The notes under the pieces were generated by a model. It made no database searches. It saw only the letters and a program-made list of their open reading frames with translations, and had not been told where the DNA came from. A stretch of DNA of 33,718 nucleotides from Anaerolineaceae bacterium (GTDB taxonomy: Bacteria; Chloroflexota; Anaerolineae; Anaerolineales; E44-bin32). The position numbers and the translations under genes are program-made. The stretch is taken from the NCBI GenBank assembly GCA_020350285.1, contig CP070708.1:2837125-2870842 (forward strand), read 5' to 3'. Shown here piece after piece: positions 1 through 7,936 of the stretch. How positions within the stretch are numbered: position 1 is the first letter of the stretch; each line of letters begins with the position of its first letter.

Positions 1-652
1 TGTGGGGGGTATCCAAGGCAACAATCTTACCTTGGTCGATGAAAGCCACCCGATCACTCAGCTTATCCGCCTCCATCATGTCATGGGTGGTGAGGAAGAT
101 GGTCGCTCCCCGCGCACGTTCTTCAAGAATGATGTCTCGAATTGCGATGGCCGAGGCGGGATCGAGCCCTTCCGTTGGTTCATCCAGGAATAGGATGCTT
201 GGTCGGTTAACCAAGGCGCGCGCCACCATCAAGCGCTGCTTCATCCCCTTAGAGTAGCTTTCGACCAGGTCCTGTCCTCGACCATCCAACCCTACCCGCT
301 TCAACAACTCCGGCGCGTCGAATTCCTTGACACCGAAAAGGCGGGCGAAGAGCTTCAGGTTGTCCTCACCGCTTAGTTGCTCGTACAGATTGTTGTCTTC
401 AAAACAAACCCCGATCTGTGCCTGTACCTGCTTTGGACGCCGGATCACATCGATTCCCAGGATGGTGACATGTCCCTCCTTGGGTTTGATCTGTCCTGTA
501 AGCATTTTGACGGCCGTGGTCTTCCCGGCCCCATTGGGACCCAAGAAGCCCAGGATTTCCTGGTTGGCTACCTGAAAGTTAATATGATCCACAGCCGTCA
601 GTTGACCGTAGTTGTAGGTGAGATTTTCAGCGATGATCGAGTACTCCGACAT
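1..652 (-). CDS. ABC transporter ATP-binding protein (C-terminus outside window)
   Basis: This is the ATPase subunit of an ABC-2 type exporter; it would power a membrane permease that lies beyond the window. The visible 217 residues hold a complete nucleotide-binding core: Walker A GPNGAGKTT at about 38-46, signature YSKGM at 133-137, Walker B ILFLDEP at 153-159 followed by the D-loop GLD, and the H-loop histidine near 190. Only the region after DQGKIVALDTP is missing. ATG at 652 is chosen because AAGGA sits just upstream on the minus strand and the sequence MSEYSIIAENLTYNYG is a normal start for the family. The E-for-S change in EPTEGLDP is tolerated in this family. The substrate cannot be read from the ATPase. 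Confidence 0.93.
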   Translation of the reverse strand, partial: MSEYSIIAENLTYNYGQLTAVDHINFQVANQEILGFLGPNGAGKTTAVKMLTGQIKPKEGHVTILGIDVIRRPKQVQAQIGVCFEDNNLYEQLSGEDNLKLFARLFGVKEFDAPELLKRVGLDGRGQDLVESYSKGMKQRLMVARALVNRPSILFLDEPTEGLDPASAIAIRDIILEERARGATIFLTTHDMMEADKLSDRVAFIDQGKIVALDTPH

Positions 653-986
653 AATGGTTATCCTTGTTCTAGGGATTCTGATCGCAAGGGTAATAATCCG
701 GCAAACATTTTCCCACAGAATGACCCCTTTGCCGAGGTTTGGAGTCTACAAGGGGGAGGATCAGCCACCTCCGACAGGGCAGCATCATGCTGCTTTCGCA
801 AATATTTACTCGGTGGTATGCTTCGGGCGGCGTGAGATCACTTCCCTGATAGGGCCATTGTTCCTTCAACATACCTGGATATCTCACGCCTCTTTTATTC
901 CATGATGTATGATCTGGAACCAATCCCAAATAAATCTGACCATTCTTCACGACTCTAGTGATTATCTAACACGGAAACCTATCATC
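653..986. other. Intergenic region between divergent genes
   Basis: This spacer separates the minus-strand ABC ATPase from the plus-strand MFS gene, so it should carry both promoters. No convincing -35/-10 pair was found on either strand. The one clear structure is the 15-bp palindrome at 779-793. Short open frames here have no recognisable protein pattern and were not called. Confidence 0.5.
779..793. repeat. Palindrome GCAGCAT-C-ATGCTGC
   Basis: Seven-base arms around a single central base make a near-perfect dyad. It lies 127 bases upstream of the ABC ATPase start and about 195 bases upstream of the MFS start. The centre is too tight for a terminator hairpin and no T-run follows, so a dimeric regulator site is more likely. 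That role is an inference. Confidence 0.4.
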
Positions 987-2177
987 ATGACCTCTGAACC
1001 TGCACCGAGAAACCAATCACTTGGTCAGATTCGAAAAACTAGTCTCCTATACTTTTTCTTCTTCATGGCATTAGGGGGATTTTTCCCATTCATCACACTC
1101 TACTACGAACAGATTGGTCTCACCGGTGTCCAAATCGGTGTGTTGTCTGCCCTTCCTTTGATCGTGGCCTCATCCACCTCCCTCTTCTGGGGCGTACTTG
1201 CGGACGCGCTTCGACTTCATCACAGGATCCTAAGCATTTCACTACTTCTCTCCGCCTGCACCGTTTATTTAATGTCTACAACCTCCCGATATGAATTACT
1301 CATCCCTATCGTTTTGGTCTATTCGTTTTTCGCGACTCCGATCGTACCCCTTCTGGATACTGCAGCGTTGGATACCATCGAAACAAATCGCGCCACATTC
1401 GGTGGACTCCGGGTTTGGGGCACTGTAGGTTGGATCCTTTCCACCTGGATCGTTGGAGTGCTTATCGATCGCTTTGATATCCTTTGGCTCTTTTACAGCT
1501 ATATCGCACTCCTTGGAGTTACCTTCCTCATTTCCCTCTTCCAACCCACTCGAACTCAAATTCCCCGCCCCGCTCTTCGTCAAGGTTTGCGTCAACTGTT
1601 AACCCGGCGGAAATTTATTTTCTTCTTAGTAAGCGTCTTTTTGCTCGCTATAACGGTGGGTACAGTTGATTACTTCTTCAGTCTCTATATGGATGGTCTT
1701 GGAGCAAACAAGGGCACCATCGGGTTGGCGTGGTCGATCTCTGCAACCACCGAGATACCTGTGATGCTCTACTCGGGCACCCTGATGGCAATGATCGGAG
1801 TGAACGGTTTACTGAACATTGCTTTTGTCACCTATGCCCTTCGCTGGCTGCTTTTTTCATTCATCCAAGTCCCTGGATGGGTACTCCCGGTCCAATTGTT
1901 ACAGGGTCTCAGTTATTCCACGTTCCTGGTGGCTAGCGTTACTTACATCAACGATCGAACGCCAAAGAGTTTGAGGACCACGGGCCAGTCTTTACTCGCC
2001 ACAGTGTCCTTTGGGTTGGGGCCAATCGTTGGCGCGATTGCAGGTGGTTACTTCTATGACACGGTGGGGATGACCGTTCTATTCCGCATCATCACCATTG
2101 TTGGTCTGGTTGGTTTGGGGGTATTCATCCTAGCCAGCAGGTTACAAGAAGACACAGAAGAGGCAGAACTACCTTAG
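987..2177 (+). CDS. MFS transporter (MFS_1-like / LacY-NupG-like branch)
   Basis: This is a major facilitator superfamily permease of 396 residues, the usual length, with about twelve hydrophobic segments. The first-loop region reads GLTGVQIGVLSALPLIVASSTSLFWGVLAD, close to the MFS_1-like group that includes sugar and nucleoside symporters and the HcaT-type carriers; the motif-A equivalent GVLADALRLHHRIL lacks the classic DRxGRR signature. ATG 987 (MTSEPAPRNQSLGQ) is preferred over ATG 909, because the extra 26 residues encoded from 909 are polar and precede the cytoplasmic N-terminus typical of the family. No strong ribosome binding site is seen at either start. The substrate is unknown. The gene is monocistronic and converges on the ABC permease at 2214. 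Confidence 0.88.
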   Translation: MTSEPAPRNQSLGQIRKTSLLYFFFFMALGGFFPFITLYYEQIGLTGVQIGVLSALPLIVASSTSLFWGVLADALRLHHRILSISLLLSACTVYLMSTTSRYELLIPIVLVYSFFATPIVPLLDTAALDTIETNRATFGGLRVWGTVGWILSTWIVGVLIDRFDILWLFYSYIALLGVTFLISLFQPTRTQIPRPALRQGLRQLLTRRKFIFFLVSVFLLAITVGTVDYFFSLYMDGLGANKGTIGLAWSISATTEIPVMLYSGTLMAMIGVNGLLNIAFVTYALRWLLFSFIQVPGWVLPVQLLQGLSYSTFLVASVTYINDRTPKSLRTTGQSLLATVSFGLGPIVGAIAGGYFYDTVGMTVLFRIITIVGLVGLGVFILASRLQEDTEEAELP

Positions 2178-2213
2178 TTAACGGGGAATTTTATTACCTC
2201 TGATCAGATCGTC

Positions 2214-3062
2214 TCAAAGATCACGGCGATTGAAACGCCACATCGCAATGATCAGCAAGACTACCGCATAGGCTGCAGCGTAAACGATCATCCATTGGCT
2301 GGGGACAGAAGAGGAAGAAAAGAATGAGACACCCAGCCTCGTCACCAATGGTGACTGCATATTGAAGACGAGCCTCCGCCACACCGCCTCACAAGGGAAG
2401 ATAAGACTCGAAATAATACCGATGTTCACCGCCACCTGGTTCCCAAGAAAAGAGCCGATTTGTTCCATCCACCCACCGACAAAAGCTACACCAAAAAGAC
2501 CAAAGGCCACAACCCCGTTCGCCAGGGTTGAAAGGAACGATCCTCCCCATAACGAGAGGCTCAAGAAGAGCATGCCGTTCATCCAGAGTAGAGCCACACC
2601 TTGTGTTGAATGAGGCGCGAGATAACCCGATGTGGCATAGACCACACCCATCGTCCCCCCAGCCATTAAGAGCAGATAGAAGGTGAGCATAAGGCCGAAG
2701 CCCATCCACTTCCCGATCACGATCTGCCAACGTTGGATCGGTTTCGTGACCAGCGTCTGGATCGTACCTGAATTAATTTCACCAGAAAGGGTGTCCACAG
2801 ATATGAGCGCGCTCATGGCAATGACCATGAAATTCACGCTGTACAAACCTGCGAGTAGCAAAAAATTGACCATTTCATGAAGCAGCACGATGTTCATGCC
2901 GCTCCTTTGTTGCATACTCTTCACAAGATCTAATCTAGCATAATGAAAACCCAAACCATAAATGATGAGGAAAAGCAGCCCCAGAATGAGTGCCGCCCAC
3001 AGAATCTTCCGTCTAGAAGCCTCTCGGATGGTCAACTTAGTGATGGTGAAGATAGATCGCAT
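2214..3062 (-). CDS. ABC-2 type transporter permease
   Basis: This 282-residue membrane protein has about six hydrophobic segments, starting with one at about residues 22-42 (LWAALILGLLFLIIYGLGF). It includes the conserved ABC-2/NosY-type stretch SVDTLSGEINSGTIQTLVTKPIQRWQIVIGKW on the cytoplasmic side, where the ATPase couples. It is the partner of the ATPase directly upstream. The gap is only 13 bases, with an AAGGAAAC ribosome binding site in front of ATG 3062, so the two are translated from one message. It is the last gene of the sigma/anti-sigma/ATPase/permease run. Exported substrate unknown. Confidence 0.9.
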   Translation of the reverse strand: MRSIFTITKLTIREASRRKILWAALILGLLFLIIYGLGFHYARLDLVKSMQQRSGMNIVLLHEMVNFLLLAGLYSVNFMVIAMSALISVDTLSGEINSGTIQTLVTKPIQRWQIVIGKWMGFGLMLTFYLLLMAGGTMGVVYATSGYLAPHSTQGVALLWMNGMLFLSLSLWGGSFLSTLANGVVAFGLFGVAFVGGWMEQIGSFLGNQVAVNIGIISSLIFPCEAVWRRLVFNMQSPLVTRLGVSFFSSSSVPSQWMIVYAAAYAVVLLIIAMWRFNRRDL

Positions 3063-3075
3063 GTTTCCTTAACCG

Positions 3076-4029
3076 TTAACTTTTAAGAGATATAGCCTCA
3101 TCACGGGGCTCCAAGCTGTCGTTCTCGCCAATGATCTCTAGGAAAAGGTCCTCCAGTGCAATGATCTTCGGTTGAACAGTGTACACGTCCCCCCCTTGCT
3201 CAATAAGATAACGTGTGATGCTTGGCAGCTGGTCCTCTGAATCCAGTTGAAAGGTTAGCTGCTCACCTTCAATTTGTAGATTCCGGCACCAGCGGGTTAA
3301 ACCTTGGTGACTCTCAGGTTTGAGATTTCTGACGCGTATGACAACCTGGAGTTCCCCGTTCATCAATGAATCGAGAGATCCAATTCGGACGATGATCCCT
3401 TCCTTGATAAAAGCGACCCGATCACAAGTGACCTCCACTTCGCTTAGGAAATGGGAATTGAGAAATACTGTCGTGCCCTTTGTGCGTAGGTCGCGGGTTA
3501 TATCCCGAACCAGACGACGACCCATGGGATCGAGCCCCGATGTGGGCTCATCCAGAAACACCACCTCTGGATCACTGAGCAACGCTTGCGCCAAACCAAT
3601 TCGCTGGAGCATGCCTTTCGAAAATGTCCTCAACTTTCGATGAGCGTGCGCCTTTAGCTCAACGAGCTCGAGCAACTCATGGATTCGCCGGGTTGTTCGC
3701 TCCCCTTCCATACGATAGAGATCAGCGTGAAGTCTGAGGAACTCCTCCGCAGTGAGCCACTCGTGGAAACGGAAGTGTTCTGGAAGAAAACCGACACGCC
3801 TTTTCGCCTCGCGATCGCCAAGAGGCGCTCCCAGCACATTTCCATTCCCTGCTGTTGGTGTGATAAGCCCGAGAAGCATCTTCATCGATGTGGTCTTACC
3901 AGCCCCATTGGGACCCAAGAAACCAAAGATCTCTCCGCGCTCCACTTGAAGTGAAAGGTCAGCTACGGCGACATTATCCCTGAAGTGCTTACTGAGGTGA
4001 TCCGTCTCGATGACTGGTGACGTAGACAT
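3076..4029 (-). CDS. ABC transporter ATP-binding protein
   Basis: This is a 317-residue ATPase of the CcmA/NosF-like exporter group. Visible motifs are Walker A GPNGAGKTT (about 39-47), signature FSKGM (136-140), Walker B VVFLDEP (156-162) and the switch histidine in NSHF. The roughly 100-residue tail after the nucleotide-binding fold is typical of these export ATPases. It pairs with the permease at 2214-3062. Upstream, a 92-base gap containing a strong hairpin separates it from the anti-sigma gene, so it may be co-transcribed with the sigma pair at reduced level or under control. The ribosome binding site before ATG 4029 is weak. Confidence 0.93.
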   Translation of the reverse strand: MSTSPVIETDHLSKHFRDNVAVADLSLQVERGEIFGFLGPNGAGKTTSMKMLLGLITPTAGNGNVLGAPLGDREAKRRVGFLPEHFRFHEWLTAEEFLRLHADLYRMEGERTTRRIHELLELVELKAHAHRKLRTFSKGMLQRIGLAQALLSDPEVVFLDEPTSGLDPMGRRLVRDITRDLRTKGTTVFLNSHFLSEVEVTCDRVAFIKEGIIVRIGSLDSLMNGELQVVIRVRNLKPESHQGLTRWCRNLQIEGEQLTFQLDSEDQLPSITRYLIEQGGDVYTVQPKIIALEDLFLEIIGENDSLEPRDEAISLKS

Positions 4030-4057
4030 AAAGATCTGCGATTCTCCAATGCAAAGG

Positions 4058-4094
4058 ATAAGGTAGACAGCGTGAGGAACCTTGTCTACCTTAT
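4058..4094 (-). terminator. Strong hairpin between anti-sigma and ABC ATPase genes (possible attenuator)
   Basis: A 12-bp perfect inverted repeat, ATAAGGTAGACA (4058-4069) and TGTCTACCTTAT (4083-4094), encloses a 13-base loop. It lies between the anti-sigma stop and the ATPase start. On the minus strand the stem is followed by CCTTTGC rather than a long T-run, so a classical intrinsic terminator is doubtful. Partial termination, RNA processing or message stabilisation would fit equally well. Confidence 0.5.
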
Positions 4095-4121
4095 TCGTAC
4101 CTTCTCTAGTTTATCTTATTT

Positions 4122-5276
4122 CTATTTCAACGAATCAGCCACAATTAGCGCATGGCTTGGATCGTCAATACCCATGAGACCGTGTAAGATACCCGACTTG
4201 ATCCAAACGAGTGTAAAGCGCGCCATATCTTTCCCATAGGGATCCTTGACCAAGATGCCTGGAGCACCATCAACATCCGCTATCTCCTCATATTGCGCGT
4301 CCGCTGGAATGGGTAGCACCAACGTGGTTAACCAATCCACCTTCTCACTGAACCGTGCCGCCTCCTGATCTGACATCCCTAACACCTGTAAAAATATCTC
4401 ACCCAAGCTGTTAAGGTCCAATTCAGGCGGGACATCAACGGTCGGGGAACGAGCTTGAACCAAGGCCATACAGGTCTCCCTCTCTCCAGTTGAGGGTTGA
4501 TCTTCGTCCCCTTCCAATCCACATTCACCATACATCGCCATGACAATATCAGGGAGGTGTATGGTGACCTGTTTTCCATCTACACTCTCGGGGATTACGA
4601 TATCGCCGCGTCCTATCTCAATTAACAAGCTCTGTAAAAGCTCATGTTCAATTTCATACTGGATGGTCGATGCCGCGATGTAGAAGATGTGTGGTTCACT
4701 CTCCTTCTCAGTGGGCAGTCGTACAGTGAAACCAGCCAGCTTGCTCGCCTCACTGGCATCCTGAACCTCGACTGGCTCCACAAGCTTCTCCATATCGATC
4801 TGATCACCAAGCAGAACCTCGAGGGAACCAAAATAACCTTCCATGTAGTCCGGAAGCATCCCAAGGGTGAGGCTTATCTCTATAGGCTGGATCTGCTCCA
4901 CCCGGAAGAGTGACAGTAAACGTCCGGCAAGGACCTGGACCTGCGGAAAGAGCATAGAGATCGCGATGACAACCACAACCGCTGCAGTCGTCCAAGCGAG
5001 CCTGTATTCCCTCCGAAATAGTCTCCCTAGCATACTGGTCTCCTTTTTATCTATACGTGTCTGCAACCGTTGACGAATAATCCGAGTAGAGGGCACATCT
5101 GCAGATGAATCAAGTATTGTCATGTGACGATGGACACGCTCTGCTCTTTCAGCCGTCTCATTTACTGCCGCCTCGCATTGAGCACATGTCCTCAAATGGT
5201 CTTGCACCCGTATTTCTTCCGTTTTGGACAGTTCACCATCCACGAACGCTCGAAGGGTTCCTTCTTCTATATGCAT
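4122..5276 (-). CDS. Anti-sigma factor with zinc-finger (ZAS-like) domain and one membrane helix
   Basis: This 384-residue protein should hold the ECF sigma factor at the membrane until a signal arrives. The N-terminal zf-HC2/ZAS-like motif H-x3-C-x2-C is at His27, Cys31 and Cys34 (HLRTCAQC). One transmembrane segment at about 93-112 (LAWTTAAVVVVIAISMLF) is followed by a large extracytoplasmic domain of about 270 residues that I do not recognise and that is a likely sensor. ATG 5276 lies two bases after the sigma stop codon, and its ribosome binding site GGAAGGAAAT lies inside the end of the sigma gene, so the two are translationally coupled. That order, sigma then anti-sigma, is the norm for ECF pairs. 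Confidence 0.88.
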   Translation of the reverse strand: MHIEEGTLRAFVDGELSKTEEIRVQDHLRTCAQCEAAVNETAERAERVHRHMTILDSSADVPSTRIIRQRLQTRIDKKETSMLGRLFRREYRLAWTTAAVVVVIAISMLFPQVQVLAGRLLSLFRVEQIQPIEISLTLGMLPDYMEGYFGSLEVLLGDQIDMEKLVEPVEVQDASEASKLAGFTVRLPTEKESEPHIFYIAASTIQYEIEHELLQSLLIEIGRGDIVIPESVDGKQVTIHLPDIVMAMYGECGLEGDEDQPSTGERETCMALVQARSPTVDVPPELDLNSLGEIFLQVLGMSDQEAARFSEKVDWLTTLVLPIPADAQYEEIADVDGAPGILVKDPYGKDMARFTLVWIKSGILHGLMGIDDPSHALIVADSLK

Positions 5277-5278
5277 CG

Positions 5279-5860
5279 TTAATTTCCTTCCAATTCCCGA
5301 TAGCGTTCCTCGAACACTTTTTCCGCCCTCGCCAAGAGGGTTCCCACCGAACTGGTCGCAATATCCAATGCCTCGGCCACTTCCTTATAGGAGAACCCTG
5401 CGTAGCGTAATAGGAGCAATTGTGCGTCGCGCACCTTCATCCCCGTTAAAACCGCCCGCACCCTCACTTGCTCCTCGATTCGCTCAACGCCCTCGACGGG
5501 ATTCTCTGCAGAGTTATCAAACTGGGCGAGCACCCCGGCTTGGACTTCGTAATGTGTACGACGCTTCCGACTTCTCAGCTCATTAAGCGCCGAGTTTGTC
5601 GCTGATCGAAAGAGCCATGCACGCAGGTTGCGAATCTTAGCAACCTTGGTGTGACCCTGAAGTCTGCGATAGAGGCGCCAGAAAACCTCCAGGGAAATAT
5701 CCTCTGCTTCATCGGGATCGCCGAGGATGCGAAGGGTCACCCCAAAGACAAAAGGCCAGTGTTTATGAAAGAGGGCGTCAAACGCCCCGATCCCGCCTTC
5801 TACTTCATCTTTTTCTGCGGGTCTCTGGGTTTCGGAGATGGTCAACATCGACCTCAGCAT
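5279..5860 (-). CDS. ECF-type RNA polymerase sigma factor
   Basis: This is a sigma-70 family group 4 (ECF) factor. Sigma region 2 spans FDALFHKHWPFVFGVTLRILGDPDEAEDI through LRAWLFRSATNSALNELRSRKR, with the usual DPDEAEDI and FRSATN blocks. Region 4 near the C-terminus (MKVRDAQLLLLRYAGFSYKEVAEALDIATSSVGTLLARAEK) carries the helix-turn-helix that reads the -35 element. The frame is open up to ATG 5929, but ATG 5860 (193 residues) is preferred because the longer N-terminus has no sigma homology. ATG 5848 is a further option with a GAGGT that is probably too close. It is the first gene of the operon and likely controls the ABC exporter, perhaps autoregulating itself. Confidence 0.92.
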   Translation of the reverse strand: MLRSMLTISETQRPAEKDEVEGGIGAFDALFHKHWPFVFGVTLRILGDPDEAEDISLEVFWRLYRRLQGHTKVAKIRNLRAWLFRSATNSALNELRSRKRRTHYEVQAGVLAQFDNSAENPVEGVERIEEQVRVRAVLTGMKVRDAQLLLLRYAGFSYKEVAEALDIATSSVGTLLARAEKVFEERYRELEGN

Positions 5861-5929
5861 AGATCTGCTCTCACTATTATGACACCGATCGAAGGTTAGA
5901 TGTGACAAAGACAGAAAGAACGAGATCAA

Positions 5930-6256
5930 TTTGGGAAAGGTAGAGTCGGAGATTATTTATTTTTGGGTTCTTATTCGATAATGAATTTTGCCTGGAGATG
6001 TTTGGAATAACTTCTCACAAACAGATCAGATGTGTCTGTAGTACTAAAAATCGCATCTAAACACACAAAAACGTGTTTAAGAAATGGGACATCATCCGAA
6101 TCTCTGATCGTCTTGAGACGAGTATTCGCCATCGCTATTTTATAGCTTGTCCCTCACCATAGCCATTTCAAACCTCTCACACTGAAATACAGTACAAATC
6201 ATACGAACCGCTATTTCTAACAAGAAAACGGAAAGGCTTATTGAGGATATTCTTCA
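5930..6256. other. Divergent promoter region between the two sigma-factor genes
   Basis: This spacer separates the ECF operon (minus) from the group 2 sigma gene (plus). It is AT-rich and holds a 7-bp inverted repeat TAAACAC/GTGTTTA (6058-6064, 6073-6079) and a plausible plus-strand promoter at 6113-6141. No ORF of interest was seen. Confidence 0.5.
6113..6141 (+). promoter_or_regulatory. Candidate housekeeping promoter for the group 2 sigma gene
   Basis: TTGAGA at 6113-6118 (five of six matches to TTGACA) is separated by 17 bases from TATTTT at 6136-6141 (four of six matches to TATAAT). It is about 115 bases upstream of the ATG at 6257. The leader it implies is long, and the match was found by eye only. 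Confidence 0.35.
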
Positions 6257-7633
6257 ATGAACAATGATATCGACAGTTTGAAGATATACCTGAGTGAGAT
6301 TGGTAAATATTCCATTCTCACACGCAACCAGGAATTCAAGCTCGGTCTCATCATAACCAGCAGTAAGAAGCTTGCAGAACAACTACAGCCCCACCTTGAC
6401 TTGAACTTGGAAATCGCTACTCTAAGATCGTTTTACCAACTTTGTTGCAATCGTCTGCTAGATCTGTATTACGACCTCTCTTCACGATCTTTCACGCTCG
6501 GTGTTTCTTCCCCTCCTCTTGAAGTATTTCTCGAGGAAGCCTTCCTCCTTCGAGAGACTTTCCTGGACGACTTTCCCTCGCCAATCCATGACTGGCTGGA
6601 ACAAGACCTTTGGGGTTTAGATCCAGCGTGGAATCATGTAGCTAAGGTGGCTGTTGAACTTGTACAGACACTCTACCTCCTACCTTCTTCACTCCAGGAC
6701 ATACTTCTACATGAACTATCAGGTACGAGTGATCATCAGGTGATCGCAACGCTATCTCGATCGCTCCCTCCAGGGGAAGAACTCATCGATGAAACGGAGC
6801 AGATTTTAGACCAAGCGGATGTAGCTAGAAAACACTTAATCTCTTCGAATACGCGCCTTGTAGTGAATATCGCTCGAAATTACTTGGGACGGGGTTTATC
6901 CATTTTGGATCTTATCCAAGAAGGCAATCTCGGGTTGATGCACACTGCGACAAAATTCGATCCCGCACTCGGATACAAGTTCAGCACCTACGCAACGTGG
7001 TGGATAAAACAGGCGATAACGCGATCGATTGATGAACTTGCACGCCCAATTCGCCTGCCAGTTCATATCATTGAAAAGATAAATAAAATCCGAAGCATCA
7101 GCTTGAGTTTGGAACAGAAAATGGGTGAGGTGCCCTCATCCATGGACCTTGCACTCGAATCAGATCTCCTTCCAAAGGAAATTGCTCGAGAAATTAAGAG
7201 ATGTATCGAAAATAATGACCCGATTAACCCTGCCCATAACCGGGCATGGATTCGGGCTGCGAGGAACATCGAGAAATTACAACTCTACGCAGCAGAGATT
7301 TTCTCTATCGACATCCCCATTGGGAAAGATGGTGAGAGTACCCTAGCTGAATTTATCCCAGCATCTGATGAGGAAAAACCTGAGGCAATTGTGCTCCGAG
7401 ATTCACTTCGCGAAGAGCTTTTTCTCCTACTAGACAAGCTCAAGGAAAGGGAACGCACAGTCATTATTATGCGCTTCGGTCTCGTGGATGGATACACACG
7501 AACATTGAAGGAAATTGCAGACATCTTTGATATCACGCGCGAGCGCGTGCGTCAGATCCAAGAGAGGGCATTACGTAAACTACGACACCCATCGATAAGC
7601 AAGGATCTCCGTGACTTCCTCTCAGCTACATAG
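6257..7633 (+). CDS. Primary-like (group 2) RNA polymerase sigma factor
   Basis: This 458-residue sigma-70 factor has region 1.2 at the start (DSLKIYLSEIGKYSILTRNQE). A long non-conserved stretch of about 170 residues follows. The full region 2 contains NTRLVVNIARNYLGRGLSILDLIQEGNLGL and the -10-reading FSTYATWWIKQAITRSI, region 3 begins RPIRLPVHIIEKINKI, and region 4 holds LKERERTVIIMRFGLVDGYTRTLKEIADIFDITRERVRQI. The near-consensus regions 2.4 and 4.2 suggest it reads promoters much like those of RpoD. The missing region 1.1 and unusual middle insert point to an alternative sigma rather than the housekeeping one. ATG 6257 has TGAGGA nine bases upstream. It is divergent from the ECF operon. 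Confidence 0.93.
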   Translation: MNNDIDSLKIYLSEIGKYSILTRNQEFKLGLIITSSKKLAEQLQPHLDLNLEIATLRSFYQLCCNRLLDLYYDLSSRSFTLGVSSPPLEVFLEEAFLLRETFLDDFPSPIHDWLEQDLWGLDPAWNHVAKVAVELVQTLYLLPSSLQDILLHELSGTSDHQVIATLSRSLPPGEELIDETEQILDQADVARKHLISSNTRLVVNIARNYLGRGLSILDLIQEGNLGLMHTATKFDPALGYKFSTYATWWIKQAITRSIDELARPIRLPVHIIEKINKIRSISLSLEQKMGEVPSSMDLALESDLLPKEIAREIKRCIENNDPINPAHNRAWIRAARNIEKLQLYAAEIFSIDIPIGKDGESTLAEFIPASDEEKPEAIVLRDSLREELFLLLDKLKERERTVIIMRFGLVDGYTRTLKEIADIFDITRERVRQIQERALRKLRHPSISKDLRDFLSAT

Positions 7634-7936
7634 TCATTCCTCATTGGGAAAACCTCGAGATCAATCACAAGCCTCTCGCCTCATCTAGGAAAGCGGCTAT
7701 GATTGTTTTGATTTTTCGGCATCACAGCTGCATTCAATGCGATAGTTATTCTCGTGTCAGACCGGATTTGTGACCTGAAACCCGAATCCATATAACCCTG
7801 TGACAAAATTCAAGTACCGGATCGATCGAAACACCCATCGTCAGCATTAGATCAAATCATCGTCTCTTCAATTGGTACTTCTGGAGGACTACCAAAGAGG
7901 CGGATGGTAATCGATCATGTCTTGAGAGGGTGACAT
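7634..7936. other. Intergenic region with no recognised element
   Basis: This spacer runs from the sigma gene to the membrane protein gene. No intrinsic terminator, convincing promoter or structured repeat was found apart from the GAGAGGGTG ribosome binding site at its right end. Confidence 0.5.

Noticed and set aside
909-986. Longer N-terminus of the first MFS protein
   Set aside because: The extra 26 residues are polar and non-homologous, and the family start fits ATG 987 better.
4058-4094. Calling the hairpin a standard intrinsic terminator
   Set aside because: The stem is strong but the minus-strand tail is CCTTTGC, not a T-run; it is reported as a possible attenuator instead.
5875-5914. 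TTGTCA ... CATAAT as a promoter of the ECF sigma gene
   Set aside because: The spacer is about 21 bases, too long for a sigma-70 promoter, and no ECF-type motif was evident.
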